Positions 13,201 through 25,451 of a stretch of 64,000 nt of DNA are shown here, piece after piece; position 1 is the stretch's first letter; each line of letters starts with the position of its first letter. Below the pieces are notes generated by a model. The model saw only the letters and a program-made list of their open reading frames with translations, had not been told where the DNA came from and searched no databases. Source of the stretch: Strix aluco. Taxonomy: Eukaryota > Chordata > Aves > Strigiformes > Strigidae. Where the stretch lies: positions 5,023,985-5,087,984 of the forward strand of contig NC_133940.1 of NCBI RefSeq assembly GCF_031877795.1, read 5' to 3'. The translations under genes and the position numbers were made by a program.

Positions 13201-14068
13201 TTGGCACGATGCACGAAATGGAACCGAACCTGGAATATCTCTCTCCAAGCCACGGGCCGACCTAATCCGTAGCCCTGTTGCATAGCTTCTGATAAGCTTT
13301 CATGGAATGATCTCAGAAACTGCTTTAGCCTGTGCCCAGATTGTTTGTGTGTTGCGATGCCTGATGCGTTTAAAGTTGACGATCAGTATTTCCTTACGTA
13401 TTTCCAGTTCCGTGATCTGCAAATAACAGACGATCTGTGCTGTGGCTGCAAGTGCTCTGCAGCTCTTCTGTGCGATTGCACCGTCCTTTCTGTATTTACC
13501 GTTAAAAGCTTGTTATGGCTCTGTGATATCCTGCAAGAAAAGGTGTATGTATTTCTGTCCTCTTGTGTGCTTCACCTGTGATTTGCATAATTCAGAGCGA
13601 GTTGAGCAGGGGTGGGTAGGGGAAGCTGGTTTGCAGAGCAATTGCAGACCAGCTTGCAGTTCCTGTTCGGGGAGGGTTTGCTCTACTCTCGGATGCAGCG
13701 CCCTGGAACTACAGCAAACGGGCCTGGCAAGCAGCGTCCACAGCGTGTCCCAGGACCCCTCCGATTCCGCCTGCCGGTCCCGGAATGCCTCAGAATACTT
13801 CTTAGACGGTCGTCTTTGCCTTGGAGGGTTAGCAGTGCTCTGTGTTGGGTGGCCCTCCTCCTTTGTGCACTGTCACATCTGAGTGACTGTCAGAATGTTT
13901 TTCTGTCTCCTTCTGTGGGCGGAACTGTGCAGGGTTGTGTGTTCGGGTGACTGTTAACGGCTTGTTTCTCCCACAGCCGTGTTGCAGAGGAAGGTGGAAG
14001 AGGTGACAAAGGTTTGCGAGAGCCGCCGCAAGGAGCAGGAGCGCAGCTTTCGGATCACGTTTGATTGA
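4239..14068 (+). CDS. NUP62: Nuclear pore glycoprotein p62 (nucleoporin 62), 12 coding exons
   Basis: Central-channel FG nucleoporin that works with NUP54 and NUP58 in nucleocytoplasmic transport. Coding exons: 4239-4519, 5023-5411, 5950-6060, 6510-6638, 8016-8111, 9139-9250, 9398-9542, 9771-9820, 9943-10077, 10682-10793, 11663-11729, 13977-14068. All introns are GT-AG and the phases join into 572 codons plus TGA (human protein: 522). The start has a GCCGCCATGA context and reads MNQFNFGSG. Residues 1 to about 370 (exons 1-6) are FG/FxFG repeats in a Thr/Ala/Ser/Gly-rich background (FSFG, FNFG, FTFS, LSFG). From exon 7 the conserved coiled-coil domain follows: MTYAQLESLINKWSLELE, VNAWDRTLIENGEK, LDQELDFILSQQKELEDL, YKLAENIDAQLKRMAQDL, ending in SFRITFD. 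RBM41 follows 2.5 kb downstream in the same orientation. The mammalian NUP62 coding sequence is intronless. No lesion seen. Confidence 0.97.
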
Positions 14069-14168
14069 ATGGCTCTAAGTTTAAAGGATTAACCTGTGGT
14101 CTCAACAGAAAAGAGGTTTTTGGGGACCTAGATCTCATGTTCTGGTTTGGGCTTGTTTCCTTTCTTGC

Positions 14169-14174
14169 AATAAA
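14169..14174 (+). terminator. NUP62 polyadenylation signal
   Basis: AATAAA about 100 bases after the NUP62 stop codon, followed by a T/G-rich stretch (TTTGTTGTTTGTTCC). A CR1 insertion starts about 80 bases further on. Confidence 0.8.
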
Positions 14175-14250
14175 ATTTGTTGTTTGTTCCAAAGGCAGTC
14201 TTTGCAGTGTCTGGCTGGCATTCACCCCGTCCCGTCTGAGAGGGGCATGA

Positions 14251-15460
14251 AGTTCACAGAATCACAGAATCGTCTAGGTTGGAAAAGACCTGGAAGATCA
14301 TCCAGTCCAACCATTAGCGTAACATTGACAGTTCTCAACTCCACCAGATCCCTCAGCGCTGGGTCAACCCGACTCTTCAACCCCTCCAGGGATGGGGACT
14401 CCCCCCCTGCCCTGGGCAGCCCATTCCAACGCCCAACAGCCCCTTCTGCAAAGAAATCCTTCCTAAGAGCCAGTCTGACCCTGCCCTGGCGCAGCTTGAG
14501 GCCATTCCTTCTTGTCCTATCACTTATTACTTAGCTCAAGAGACTCATCCCCCCTCTCTGCACCCTCCTTTCAGGGAGTTGCAGAGGGCCATGAGATCTC
14601 CCCTCAGCCTCCTCTTCTCCAGACTAAACCCCCCCAGTTCCCTCAGCCGCTCCCCATCAGACCTGTGCTCCAGACCCTGCACCAGCTCCGTTGCCCTTCT
14701 CTGGACACGCTCGAGTCATTCAATGGCCTTTTTGGAGTGAGGGGCCCAAAACTGAACCCACTCATCGAGGTGCGGCCTCACCAGTGCCGAGTACGGGGGC
14801 AAGATCCCTTCCCTGTCCCTGCTGGCCATGCTAGTGCTGATACAAGCCAGGATACCATTGGCCTTCTTGGCCACCTGGGCACACTGCTGGCTCCTGTTCA
14901 GCCGGCTGTCAATCAACCCCCCCAGGTCCCTCTCTGACTGGCAGCTCTCCAGCCACTCCTCCCCAAGCCTGTAGTGCTGCTGGGGGTTGTTGTGGCCCAA
15001 GTGCAGCACCCGGCATTTGGCCTTAGTGAAGCTCATACAGTTGGGCTCAGCCCATCGCTCCAGCCTGTCCAGATCTCTCTGCAGAGCCTCCCTACCCTCG
15101 AGCAGATCAACACTCCCACCCAACTTGGTGTCATCTGCAAACTTACTGAGGGTGCACTCGATCCCCTCATCTAGATCATCAATAAAGATGTTAAACAGGA
15201 GTGGCCCCAAAACCGAGCCCTGGGGGACACCACTCGTGACCGGCCGCCAACCGGATTTAACTCCGTTCACCACAACTCTTTGGGCCCGGCCATCCAGCCG
15301 GTTTTTTACCCAGCAGAGCGTGCGATCATCCAAGCCTCGAGCAAGCCAGTTTTGCCGGGAGAATGCTGTGGGAAACGGTGTCAAAGGCCTTACTGAAGTC
15401 AAGGTAAACTACATACACAGCCTTTCCCTCATCCAATAAGCGGGTCACCCTGTCGTAGTT
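14251..15460 (-). mobile_element. CR1 LINE, 5'-truncated, with 3' UTR
   Basis: The minus strand encodes CR1 reverse transcriptase motifs ([49 protein letters not shown]), followed by the CR1 3' UTR ending in the typical ACGATTCTGTGATTCTG tail at 14251-14275. The frame changes near 15350, so it is not functional. It lies just behind the NUP62 polyadenylation site, in the antisense direction. Confidence 0.93.
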
Positions 15461-16329
15461 TGTGCAGAAAGCGTGTGCTCTGTGTCTCTGTTGTTTATAA
15501 CTGCATGCAGACTGGTGAGATGCACAAACGCTGCCCTTGAGGGATGCAGGCAGCGTGTGCCTCCACGGCTGAGCTCTCCAGTACTTCAGCATAACTTGAA
15601 TATGTTCGGTCGGGACTTGCTCAGCTTTTCTGCAGGTCCGTGCAGAGATGGTTTAATGAAGAGGTCTCCTCAGAAGGAGCTGCAGCAGTCTGAGAGACTC
15701 AAGTTCCTCCTGTTGCCAGCTGGAGTTTGTGTTTCAGTTAGGTATGCTTCCACCTCTGAGAGCGGGCCTTGTTCTCTGTACTTTTGGCAATAAAGTCCTT
15801 GTGCTGGTACCTGTAAGCACAATTTCTGCGCAATTAAAGATGATTCGATGTGCCAGTAGAAGAACGGTGCATGTGTGGTGATTTGGTGTCGTGTAGTTTG
15901 TTGAGTCGCAAGGGTGCAGGAAAGAACCTGGTCAACGAGTCTGCTGCGAAGGGTTTTTAGGAGGCAGAGTCCTATCGCTGGTTTTTGGTAAGTGTGATTA
16001 TCATGCACGTTCCAATGTATCTTTACTCGTAGAGGGAAGTGAATGATCACTATTTAGAAAACTGCCCTCATACTCGGTTCTCCTTTGCCCCTTTATGCTT
16101 CTATTCTGGGAAATGCTGAAGGGGCACAAATAATGTGTAGTGGGCTTTAGTGTGAGTTTACCTACCTCTGCCTGCACCCCGTCGGCTTTGTCTTTATTGT
16201 CCCCTGGAGAAAGGGAAGGGCCCTCTTACTAGACCGATTTAGTGCCTTTAATGTGAGTTAAAACTTGTGAGTTGCTCGTTAGCTTTTTCTTTCCCCTGTG
16301 TGTGGACTTCATGGTCGTTAGAGGAGAGG
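15461..16329. other. Intergenic space between NUP62 and RBM41
   Basis: About 870 bases of single-copy-looking sequence with no conserved reading frame and no RNA gene that I recognise. An AATAAA near 15789 has no gene attached to it. Confidence 0.5.
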
Positions 16330-16379
16330 GAGGGGAGTCTCACAGCTGCTCCAGAGGAGCCTGTTGTTGGTGGGACCTG

Positions 16380-16572
16380 TGGGAAACCCCTGCGGAGGCT
16401 CCAGACCCTTCGCTGCGGGTGTTCACGGGGGAGCGGAGCCATTTTAGTGCCCTGAGGGGTTCCCGCCGTCGCTGCCCCTTGAGCCCTGACCCGGAAGAGG
16501 CGGGACCCGCTGCCGGCACCTCCCAGCAGCCCCCGCGCGGGGCGGGCGGTACAGGGCGGGCGGGCCGCGGCC
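16380..16572 (+). promoter_or_regulatory. RBM41 CpG-island promoter and 5' UTR
   Basis: CpG- and GC-rich sequence with GC boxes (GAGGCGGGACC, GGGGCGGGCGG) directly upstream of the RBM41 start codon. No TATA box seen. The CpG-rich character extends past exon 1 to about 16900. Confidence 0.6.
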
Positions 16573-19500
16573 ATGCGGAGGTGAGCGGCGGCGGCGGCGG
16601 GTCGGGAGTGGGTCGGAGTTGGTCCTCGCCGGCCCCCGGGAGCTTCCCTGGTGTTCCCAAACAGCCAGCGTGGAGCTCGTGTCGGCCTTCGCTCGGGGTG
16701 ACAGCACGGCCCGGGGGTTCTCTGGCGCCTCACCGGGCGCGACGTGCTGTGGAGGCGCTGAGGCCTCGCAAAGCCGCTTTTTGGGCGCTTCGCTGGGGGC
16801 GTCAAACCCTCCTGGAGCTGCCGTCATCCCAAAAGCGGCAGCGAACGCTTTGACCTCAAAGTGGGTCACATCGCCGGCGCAGAGTCGGCCCAGAACGGCT
16901 TCCCGGGACAGGCGTGGGCCTCCCCTCCCAGCCGTGGGAAGGCCGAGCCGAGCTGCTGCCAGCAGCCTGGTTCCACAGCTCCCACTGGCTCCAGCAGAAG
17001 CCCAGGGTGTAGGAGCGCCATCTCCAAAAGAGGGGACAGCAGGGCCCACGCTGCCTCGTAGGGATGTGGTGTGTGTCTGTCTGCCTGTCTGTGTGGAGGC
17101 AGGTGACCCCAGGAAGGGAAGAGGGAGTTTGCCATAAAGTGCTGCTCAAATTCACTGTTTCTCTTTGCCCTCATTTTCTTTCTTTCTTGACTCATTTGAA
17201 ACTAGCAGTGTCTGTTTACTGATACAAAGCAACTTTCCAGCAATAAAAATAAGATTGTATGTGATTAGTCTTTTTTTAAAAAAAAAAAAAACAAACTCCC
17301 AGGGGTATTCTTAATGTTCTCAAAGTAGTCCCAAATCTTGGCTTTTCTAGTTAATGTTAGTCGAAGCTTTAGTCAAGTAGTTTTGATTCCTCATGCTGCA
17401 AATCCCATGAAAACAGGGAGGTAGAGAGGCTGTAGTGCTGGTGTGTTTTGAGCAGTGTTTTCCTTGTTGCCTTCCTGACCACTCTGCGTTGTACTTGTGT
17501 GCCCCAGGGTCAACAGCAGCCTGTCCAGCGATGAGCTCCTCCTGGAAGACCTGGAGACAGAAGGAGAGAGGCAGCTGAAGAGCCTCCTTCACCACCAGCT
17601 CGATACCACTGTCTCCATCGAGCAGTAAGTCCCGATCTGGCCCCTGGGGGGCTGCCGGGGGCCTGCTGGGCCATGGGAGGGGCAGCAGCAGTGTCGCTTC
17701 CCTGGGGAGACATTGGTGCAGGCTGTTGTCTGCCAAAACAGCTGCACAAACCCTTCCTCCTTTGCTGGGTCTCCTGCCCGGACACCCCAGCAGGAGTTAA
17801 GCACTCCTTGTCTCCTGGACCAAACACTGATGGTAACTTATTTTGTGAAAATAACCAATTTGCCTGGGCCAGACACAGGGGTATGTTTCTAGGCTGGAGA
17901 GCTCATCCACCCCAGGCTGGCCTGTGCTTGTACCTGCAGGGTGTTACAGTGTCACTGGATGCCTCTTGCTTGTGTTGGGGCACCTTCCTGCCCACAGGTT
18001 CTCGTGGGCTTGGGAAAGGGTCGGGAGACTGTGGCTCAGTTGTGTTTTGGAAACACAGCACCTCTGTCCAGGTGCAGCAGGACCAAGCATGGTTAGGGGG
18101 AGAAGCCAGCCCCTTCCTATTCCTCTAGTTTCTTGGTGCTAAGCTGTTTCTGCTGTTCTGTTGCTTTGGGTTACAGGTGCAAGTCAAAGCGGAGATGCTT
18201 TGCCCCTGCAGCTTTTTACAAGCCATTTGGGGAGGAGGCTGCAGGAGCCTTGACCTTGTCGCAGTTCCAGGCCCTGCAGGAGAGCAACAAAGAAACTGCC
18301 TCTCTCCGGGAACTGGGACTCTCCGACTCGGAGATCCTGCTCTGGAAGAACCGGGCTTCGACAGGGAAGGTAGGCACGCTCTGCTCTGATGTGAATGTGG
18401 TCCCATGCCTCTGACCCCATGGCCTGTGGCACCCTGGTAGAAAGTGCAAGTTCTTTGGAAGCCCTCTGGTAAAGAATGGCCACTCCATGTATCTCTTGGT
18501 TTTAGGCCAGCATGATCCCACATTTCTTCTGGCCTGTTTTCTTTGGTGGAATGGTCTGTGCTAAAAGCTATGGTGGAGAGAGGAGTTGGTCCTTTGGAAC
18601 ACAGCAGAACCTGACTGTATTCCTGCCTCTACCTTGATGGTCTCAAGCAAATAATTTAACCTGCTTATACCTGTGTAAGAAGGATTTAAAGGCTAGAGGA
18701 GAAAAAGAAGGAAACACTTCAAAGTGCCTCAACTTCCTCCTTCTAACACATCTGTGGGTAACATGGCTGGCTTGGGATAGCTGTCTGTAGGGAGGGTTTT
18801 GTATGCTCTCCTCAGGGGCTTGCAGATGCTTCAAGGGACTTGAAACAGCCATGTAAAGATAGTAGTGCAGAGCTGTTAGACCAAGCGTGTGATTGCGGTG
18901 ATGTACTCCTCTTTGGGTGCGGTTTGCAGCAGAGCAGTGCCAAAGCAGGTTTCTCCCCTTCATCTACCTTCACCCTTTCTTTCACTTTCCAGAGACAAGG
19001 GGCGTTTGGGGTTGTCCTATGTCAGGTGCGGTGCAAAACAAGACTTGGGCTGACCCTTGGCTTCCCTCTGCCTCTCCTCCTCTTCCTCAGCAATGGCTGT
19101 GTGCAGGAGGAAGTCATCTGTAGTAATCATGGGTTTGCCTCTCTTCAGCTGAAGTAATTTCTTGCTTGGTGTTTAAATGCAAACCCAGCCCTGGTGTGGC
19201 CTGCATTAATTAGAGTTTAGAGAGGGGTGGTGTTAATTTTAAAATGAAAATTAATGTCAACAGTACCAGCTGTTGTATTTGGTATGAAATCAGTTCTGGG
19301 ATGTTTAGAAACAAAGATTAGTGTGGAAAAGACTACTCTGGCAGAAAGAACCAGTGACATGAGGGCACATCTTCTACAGCTCGTGGGAGAAGAATAATAT
19401 TTAGAGAGAAAGCCCAAGTCAGGTAGCTATGTGCGGCTTTGTACGTGGAGGCCCTGAGTGAAAGATTCCACCAAGCTGAGATAGAGAGGACTTCAGACTG

Positions 19501-22500
19501 GCCGTGGAGCTCTCCTGCAAAGTACCAAGTGCAGGCTTCTATTATTTTCAGCTGCTAAGTTGCAGCTTTTTTGAAAACAAAGTATTACAGATGATTTCCT
19601 GGAATTGCTTTTCCATATAAACAGCCTTTTGTGCCCCAGGGAAGCTGTGAAGTGGTGAATGGAAGCTGTGCACGTGTGGGCCTATGCAGTCAGGTGGGAA
19701 GGGTACCCAGAGGAAAGTCTTTGTTAGATAGTGCTCAGTGCAGGGAGAAAGCCTGAGGCAGAAGGATCTGTCACAGTAATTCTTGAACTGAATTTGAGAA
19801 AAGAAAATCCACCTACAGCCCCATTAAAGTGTGGTCTCTAGATTTCAGTAGGGGTGGATGGAGGAACAGAAATGCACCTCTACAGCTGGGGTACGTCTCT
19901 GTGCTTTGGCAGCACGAGTCTGGTGAATCGTAGCAGTGCCCTGGCCCTGTGCAGTGAGGTTTGTTTATACAGGAATGCTCGCTCGTAGCCAGCTTAGCTA
20001 TGAGGTCTCTTCTGCAGTCACTGGATGGTTTCTGGGAGCTGGCTCATGTGAAGCAGGTCAGGGGTTTAGTCCTCAGCGTAAACCTACCCTCAGGTGCCAG
20101 ACGGCAGCTTGGGGTCCACTTTTCAGCAAATAAGGTTCTCTCAGCGATACCAGGGCCATAGACCAAAAGCTTAGTGGAAGTTTTCACCGTCAGACCGTAA
20201 GGCCAGGGAAGGGAAAGCAGCACAGAAAGATCAGAAGAACAGGGCTCTTTCTCCACGTCTCTCAAGAACTGAGGCTTGCTGAGTGGTTGTATTTCTGTCC
20301 TACCCTTGCAGTAACAGGACCTCCTGGTGACCTGCTCTTCGGGGGGTGGTTCCCAGTTACACCCGCTCCAGGGCTGGAGGATGTGAAGTTTGACTGTTAT
20401 TCAACTGTCTGAAAACGAGGCATGTGTCATATCTGAGCAAATCTGTGCCTGTCTTCCAGGGCTCTGGGCTGGGAGCTGCCCCGGAGGCCACGCAGGACCG
20501 ACTCCATGCCATCCAGGAGAAGATGGAAGAGCACCAGCGCATACTCGCCCTGCCGCAGAGGTTTGCTGGCAGCAAGCAGCTGAGCCGGCGGGAGATGGAG
20601 ATTGAAAATGCCCTCTTTCAGGGAACAGACCGCCACTCCTTCCTCCGGGCGCTCTACCACGAAGGTTTGTGGGCTCAAGGCTGTTCCTGTCTTTGCTCCA
20701 GCACGGAGCGCTGGGGTGTGTGGGAGTCCAACACATTTCTGTCTGGCCTTCTGTCCCTGAAGACATGGTTCTGTTTTGGCACTGTGTGGGAGGAGATATT
20801 TTCCTCTCTTACATGAGCAGACAGAGTGGGCTCTCGGAAGGGTTTCATACAGAAGCTTGTGGAGTCCATCTCTGGCAAGCACAGATCTTGCTGACGTGCC
20901 ATATGTACTGCAGAGCCCAGCTTGGTGTGCAAAGACCAGCCAGGGTTGTGCTTTGGTAGAGCCCAGAGGTCCCCCTCAAGCTGCACTGAGCGGCATGAGG
21001 TGCCTGTGTGGGGCTGGAGACCGTCCCTTCTGATTTCACTGCAGTCTAGCAAGGGTGGGAGGGAAGCAAAGACACAGGGTAGGAAAGAGTAGGAGTGAGT
21101 TATTAAAGGCTCCCCCCAGTAGCCAAAGTGGAATTGGAGCCCAGTTACTGATTCCCAGTGTCGTGTCCATGGGATGACAGCACTTCTTGCCCCAGCAGTG
21201 TTGTCCCTGAGCCTGTGGCTTAATGTGACTTTTCTGGATAGAGAGTCGAGGTGTTTTCCAGAGATGGCAAAAACTGCTCCAGTCTGCTTTAGCTGGAGAA
21301 CATGTGGGCATGAAGCTCCATCCCAGACTGATTTTTGTGTGTAAAACAGTATTCAATAGCAGGTGAGGAGGAACTTCTAAACTCCAACCTCCTAAAACAC
21401 CCCTTTGCTCAGTGTTGATGCTGTTCAACCTGTAATGTCCAGCTGACCCAGTGTCCTCTGGCCCCTGCTCCCTCCTTTGGTGTCAGCATTGTGCCATTTA
21501 GCAAAACCAAGAGGCAACAAGGTTGAGGCTTGTAGGGTGAGAGATGTCACTTCTATCCTAATTTCCATCAAATAAAGGAGATGCCATTGGTCAGTCCATG
21601 CCATGGACCTTCTTTAAAACTGGGAGCTTAATCTGACGTTGTCCCTGGAAGCAAAAAGTTTATCTTCCACGTAGCAGTGTGGAAAGGCAGCGTGGCACAT
21701 CCTGGCCATGCATCCAGGAGAAGGAGGGTGTGTTGAAGGAGTCACTAGAATGTGCTGAGATGTGGCTGCAGATACGTTAGTGAGGGCATCTCTGGAAGAA
21801 ATGAGCTCTCTCCAAAGCTCATGGTGCAGCTGCTGCTCTCTGCAGGTTCATCCTGAGCTGGGACACCAGCACTTGCTGGCTGCTGGGGCTGTTCTTGTTT
21901 TAAATAACCTGCAGGGCCTGGCTGGCAGATGCATGGAGGCTGGGTCAAAATGGGGTTTCTCCTGTCTGTGTCTCTTCCCGCAGTCTGTGCGTTTTCCAGG
22001 TTCTTGGTGGTAGTCACATTACCGTGTTTCTCCGTTGTGGATTAGATGACACTCAGAAGAGGGTAACAGATGAAAAGGACCCCATGATTCATCTGGAGAG
22101 TGTTTATCAAGAGCTGCTGAACAAGAAGGGGCCTGCAGAAGTTCAGCCTACCAAGAGTGACCCATGCTTGTGCCCTTCCTTGGCGCCACAGGAGCTTGTG
22201 GCTGAGGAGTCATTGCTTCCAGACCAGAAAGAGCAGGCAGAACAGGCAAGAAGTGCCAGCCTTCCTGAAACAAGGCCCCACCAGTCCCCTCCAAGGCACG
22301 TGATTATCAAAGAGCCTGTAGAGTTTGTCCCGGAAGAGGAGATCTGCAAGAACCGTCTCTCGAAAGAAGAACTCCGGAATATACCCAGGTTCTCGTCCTA
22401 CCATCCTGGGGAGCCCAACAAGGTATGTTGAGATGAGCCAGGATTTGTTCTTCTTGCTCTTTAGCATGCCCTGAAGCTGCTTCAGCAGGCAAAGGCTCCT

Positions 22501-24575
22501 CTTTGCTGTTGCCTGGAGGGTGCTTGGTTGATCCTCCCAGCCAAGGGAGAGCAGCCTCCACTCTGGGAGGGAAGGACACCTTTGGCTCGAGTGGGAAGTC
22601 ACCTGGCCTGGCAAAGAGCTGTACTTCAGACCCCAGCCCCTCCTGGCTCCGGCAGGTCACTAGTCAAGATGCGCTCTTCTTGTTTGGGCCTGACAGACCA
22701 GCTGTGACTTTACTCAAACTGTGCTTAACCTGTAACTGGAGCTTGTTGAGTTTTATAAATAACGAGCTATCAGCACTTGGTGCAGGCAAGCACGATGATG
22801 CCTTTGGGTCCAGAGCTGCCTTTCTCTGTACACTTACCTGTCTTCCAAACTCCACTGTTGGCATGCGGGTGGAAGAAGGATGCTGGGAGGGCAGAGGGGC
22901 TGAACTAATTCATACCTTTGAGGTGTACAGACTTGGGAGCAGGTTGAAAGGTGTCTGTTTGCGTGGCACAGGCCAGCTGACCCTCTGTCTGGAACAGGTG
23001 CTGTATTTGAAGAACCTGGGCCCTCGAGTGACGATGAAGGACCTGGTGTCCTTATTTGCTCGGTTCCAGAAGGAGGACAGCCCGCCGATCCAGTTCCGCC
23101 TCCTGAGCGGCCGGATGAGGGGTCAGGCTTTCATCACCTTCCCTGGTGAGTTGCTGCTTCGTGCCTGTCTGATCTTCCCTGACCTAAGAAGGTGCCACAT
23201 CTCCCTGCAGGGCCCTGGGCTGATGCCAAGCCTGCTCTTCACAGAAAGGAGGGGAGTTCACTCCCTCTTCTTCCTATCACGTGTTTTGCTGATTAAGGAT
23301 ACCAATTAAACTCAGACACCAGAGTGAAAAGAGTAGGCGTATTTTACTGGGGATAACAGAATAATACAGAAAACATACAGTAAGGAAAGACAGAATAATG
23401 CACTTAAAGCAAACAAATAGGAAAATACAGGGTAATGCACTTAAGCTTTACTACACGACAGGGAGAATAGTGATTAAGAAAGATTCATCACCACTTGCAC
23501 TCGTTACCATCATCCAGATCCGCAGTCGCTGGGCAGCCCCGGGTGCAAGGAGGATTTGGAGAGCCTGTCCCTGCAAGTGGGAAGTCCTACACGGTGTGTC
23601 CACCCGTAGGTGAGGCATCCATCTGCTGTGAGCGGGTCCAGCGTTATATACCAAAAATCAGCAAGCCAGAATAGCTGGCACCTTTGTTTTGAGCGGAAAA
23701 TCTGGTTTCACTCTCCAATCAGATTCCCCTAGAGCCTGGCCAGGGCTCAAAGGGGAATCCAAGAGAGTTTGCCTGCTTATCTGATTTATTTATGTCCCTT
23801 TCAGAACAAGGCCATACATCTGGTCCCAAGGCCAGACAGCTGGCTCTGTGGCCTTGTTAACTTGCACCTACACAAAGAAGGATAAAAAAATACATTCAGG
23901 ATAGACACATCAGTAATGAGTATATGATACCTAGGCTACATCTTTCATTAATGAGCATATGTATTTTGCTAATGACTACATGCTAAGTTAGCAGCTTTGG
24001 CTCAGGGCCTGTTGTTCAGGCTTCAATACTTCAACCCTTTAGCACTTTTTACATCAGCATAGGTGGTTTGTTATATCCTAGCACAGTACCTACTAGCACA
24101 ATGGTTACCAGTTATAAAATATACAGGATTCATCTATAGGTCAACTCTGGCTTGGACCTGTTGTCCAAGCCTTAGCACTTCATCACGTCATAGGCTTTTT
24201 CCTGAATTGGAAGAAGATTCATCGAAACAGAAGGGATGCAGCCTGTTAGGTGCCATGTTTATATTCAGCACCTCACTCTGGCTGGAGGATCCCAGCGCCG
24301 CCCTGTATCACAGCGCAGGCTGCGGGTCCGTGAGCCAGGAACATCTGTGTGAACACCACGTGTGTCCGTGCCAGAACTTGCCGTGTAACCTGCGCCCAAT
24401 TTGCGCTCTTGTTGCAGATACCCAGTCGGCCCAGGACGCCATGGTGTTGGTGAACGGGTACAATCTGCAGGGGAAGCCCCTGGTGATTGAATTTGGGAAA
24501 AGCAAGGGCCATTTGCCAGAGGCTGACTCTGCCATCCCCTGCTCCTCTGCTGGAGGGAACCCCCCTGCCAAGTAA
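16573..24575 (+). CDS. RBM41: RNA-binding motif protein 41, 7 coding exons
   Basis: Single-RRM protein, a relative of the C-terminal RRM of U11/U12-65K and reported to bind the U12 snRNA 3' stem-loop (established knowledge, not seen here). Coding exons: 16573-16580, 17508-17624, 18177-18369, 20460-20664, 22046-22422, 22998-23145, 24418-24575, with GT-AG borders and phases joining into 401 codons plus TAA (human: 413). Exon 1 codes only 8 bases (ATG CGG AG); the start fits the mammalian MRRVNS opening. Recognisable blocks: LETEGERQLKSLL, FYKPFGEEAAGALTLSQFQ, ETASLRELGLSDSEILLWK, LPQRFAGSKQLSRREMEIE, PVEFVPEEEICKNRLSKEEL, FSSYHPGEPNK. The RRM starts in exon 6 with RNP2 (VLYLKNL), then RNP1 (RGQAFITF), and finishes in exon 7 (NGYNLQGKPLVIEFGKSK). 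Intron 6 carries an LTR-like insertion. No lesion seen. Confidence 0.97.
23300..24240 (-). mobile_element. LTR-like retroviral insertion in RBM41 intron 6 (probable solo LTR)
   Basis: An AT-richer block unlike the surrounding intron. On the minus strand it has a TATA-like TATATAACG near 23643-23651, downstream sequence fitting an R/U5 part with several short A/T-rich repeats, and internal partial repeats (GGCTTCAATACTTCA near 24020 and CCTTAGCACTTCATC near 24170). No coding part. The family is not certain and the exact ends were not determined. It looks like an old fossil. Confidence 0.45.
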
Positions 24576-24839
24576 AGGATGGATAACTGGGAACCTCGTG
24601 GATTTACATGGGCCATGGGAGCTCCGTGGTTGTAACTGGGATGGTGAAAGACTGCTGGGAGTTAACATGCAGGTCCATAAATCTCAAAATGGGGAAGGGG
24701 GAGAGCTGGGGACTAGGCTCTTCCTTGAGAGAGATAGGCACTGTCTTCACACTGTTGGGGTGTACTGGCTTTTTCCTCCTGTTCTACGTGTGTGTCTGCC
24801 TTCGCAGCCCTTTGTGGCAAGGGGGGAGGAAGCCATGTA

Positions 24840-24845
24840 AATAAA
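24840..24845 (+). terminator. RBM41 polyadenylation signal
   Basis: AATAAA about 265 bases after the RBM41 stop codon, followed by a T/G-rich tract (TGTGTATTTATTT). Confidence 0.8.
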
Positions 24846-24869
24846 TGTATTTATTGCGGTATTTCCTTA

Positions 24870-25430
24870 GTGTGTATTTATTTACCTTTGTCCTGCACAA
24901 GTCTTCCAGAGCCAAGTGCGCTGCTGTTTGCTGATGCAGGACTGTCAGCAGAGCTCAGTCCTGGCCTCTGTGCTGGGAGCTGGAGTACAGGACTGGTATG
25001 GGGACTGGTGGGGCTGCTGCCCCATCTCTGATGGCAGCAGATGCGTTGCTTTAGGACAAGAAAAAAGGCCACAGCCCCTTTTCCTCCAGACACTTTGGCT
25101 GCACAGGTATCTGATTACACAGGTGCTTTATGGCCGCAAATTGGCTCCTCACTAGGGATCCCCGTAAAGCCTTGTGGCAGGGAGGGTGGTTGCTCTGGTG
25201 GGGCACCATTGTGGCAGATGCCATGGTTTATCTGCTGACCTGTTTTAGCACTTTTTGTGAACAAGGCAAGCTAATGTCCTATGCTTCCCAGAGTATCCCA
25301 GTGCTCCTGGGAGAGCAACGTCCAAAGCACTTGGTGAGAGTGACTGAGGGAACCAGGCTTACCCAGCGGAGCCAAGCTGCTGGCTTCCTCTGCGTACCGA
25401 AATACAGGCATGTGAAACAGAGACCTCGGC
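24870..25430. other. Intergenic space between RBM41 and the inverted LTR copy
   Basis: About 560 bases with no gene, RNA or repeat that I can recognise. Confidence 0.5.
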
Positions 25431-25451
25431 TCAACAGTAAAGTTTTTTTAC

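Noticed and set aside
16272-17195. Several overlapping frames of 100-200 codons on both strands around RBM41 exon 1
   Set aside because: GC-rich island with few stop codons by composition. Only the eight-base start exon fits RBM41 and its splice phase.
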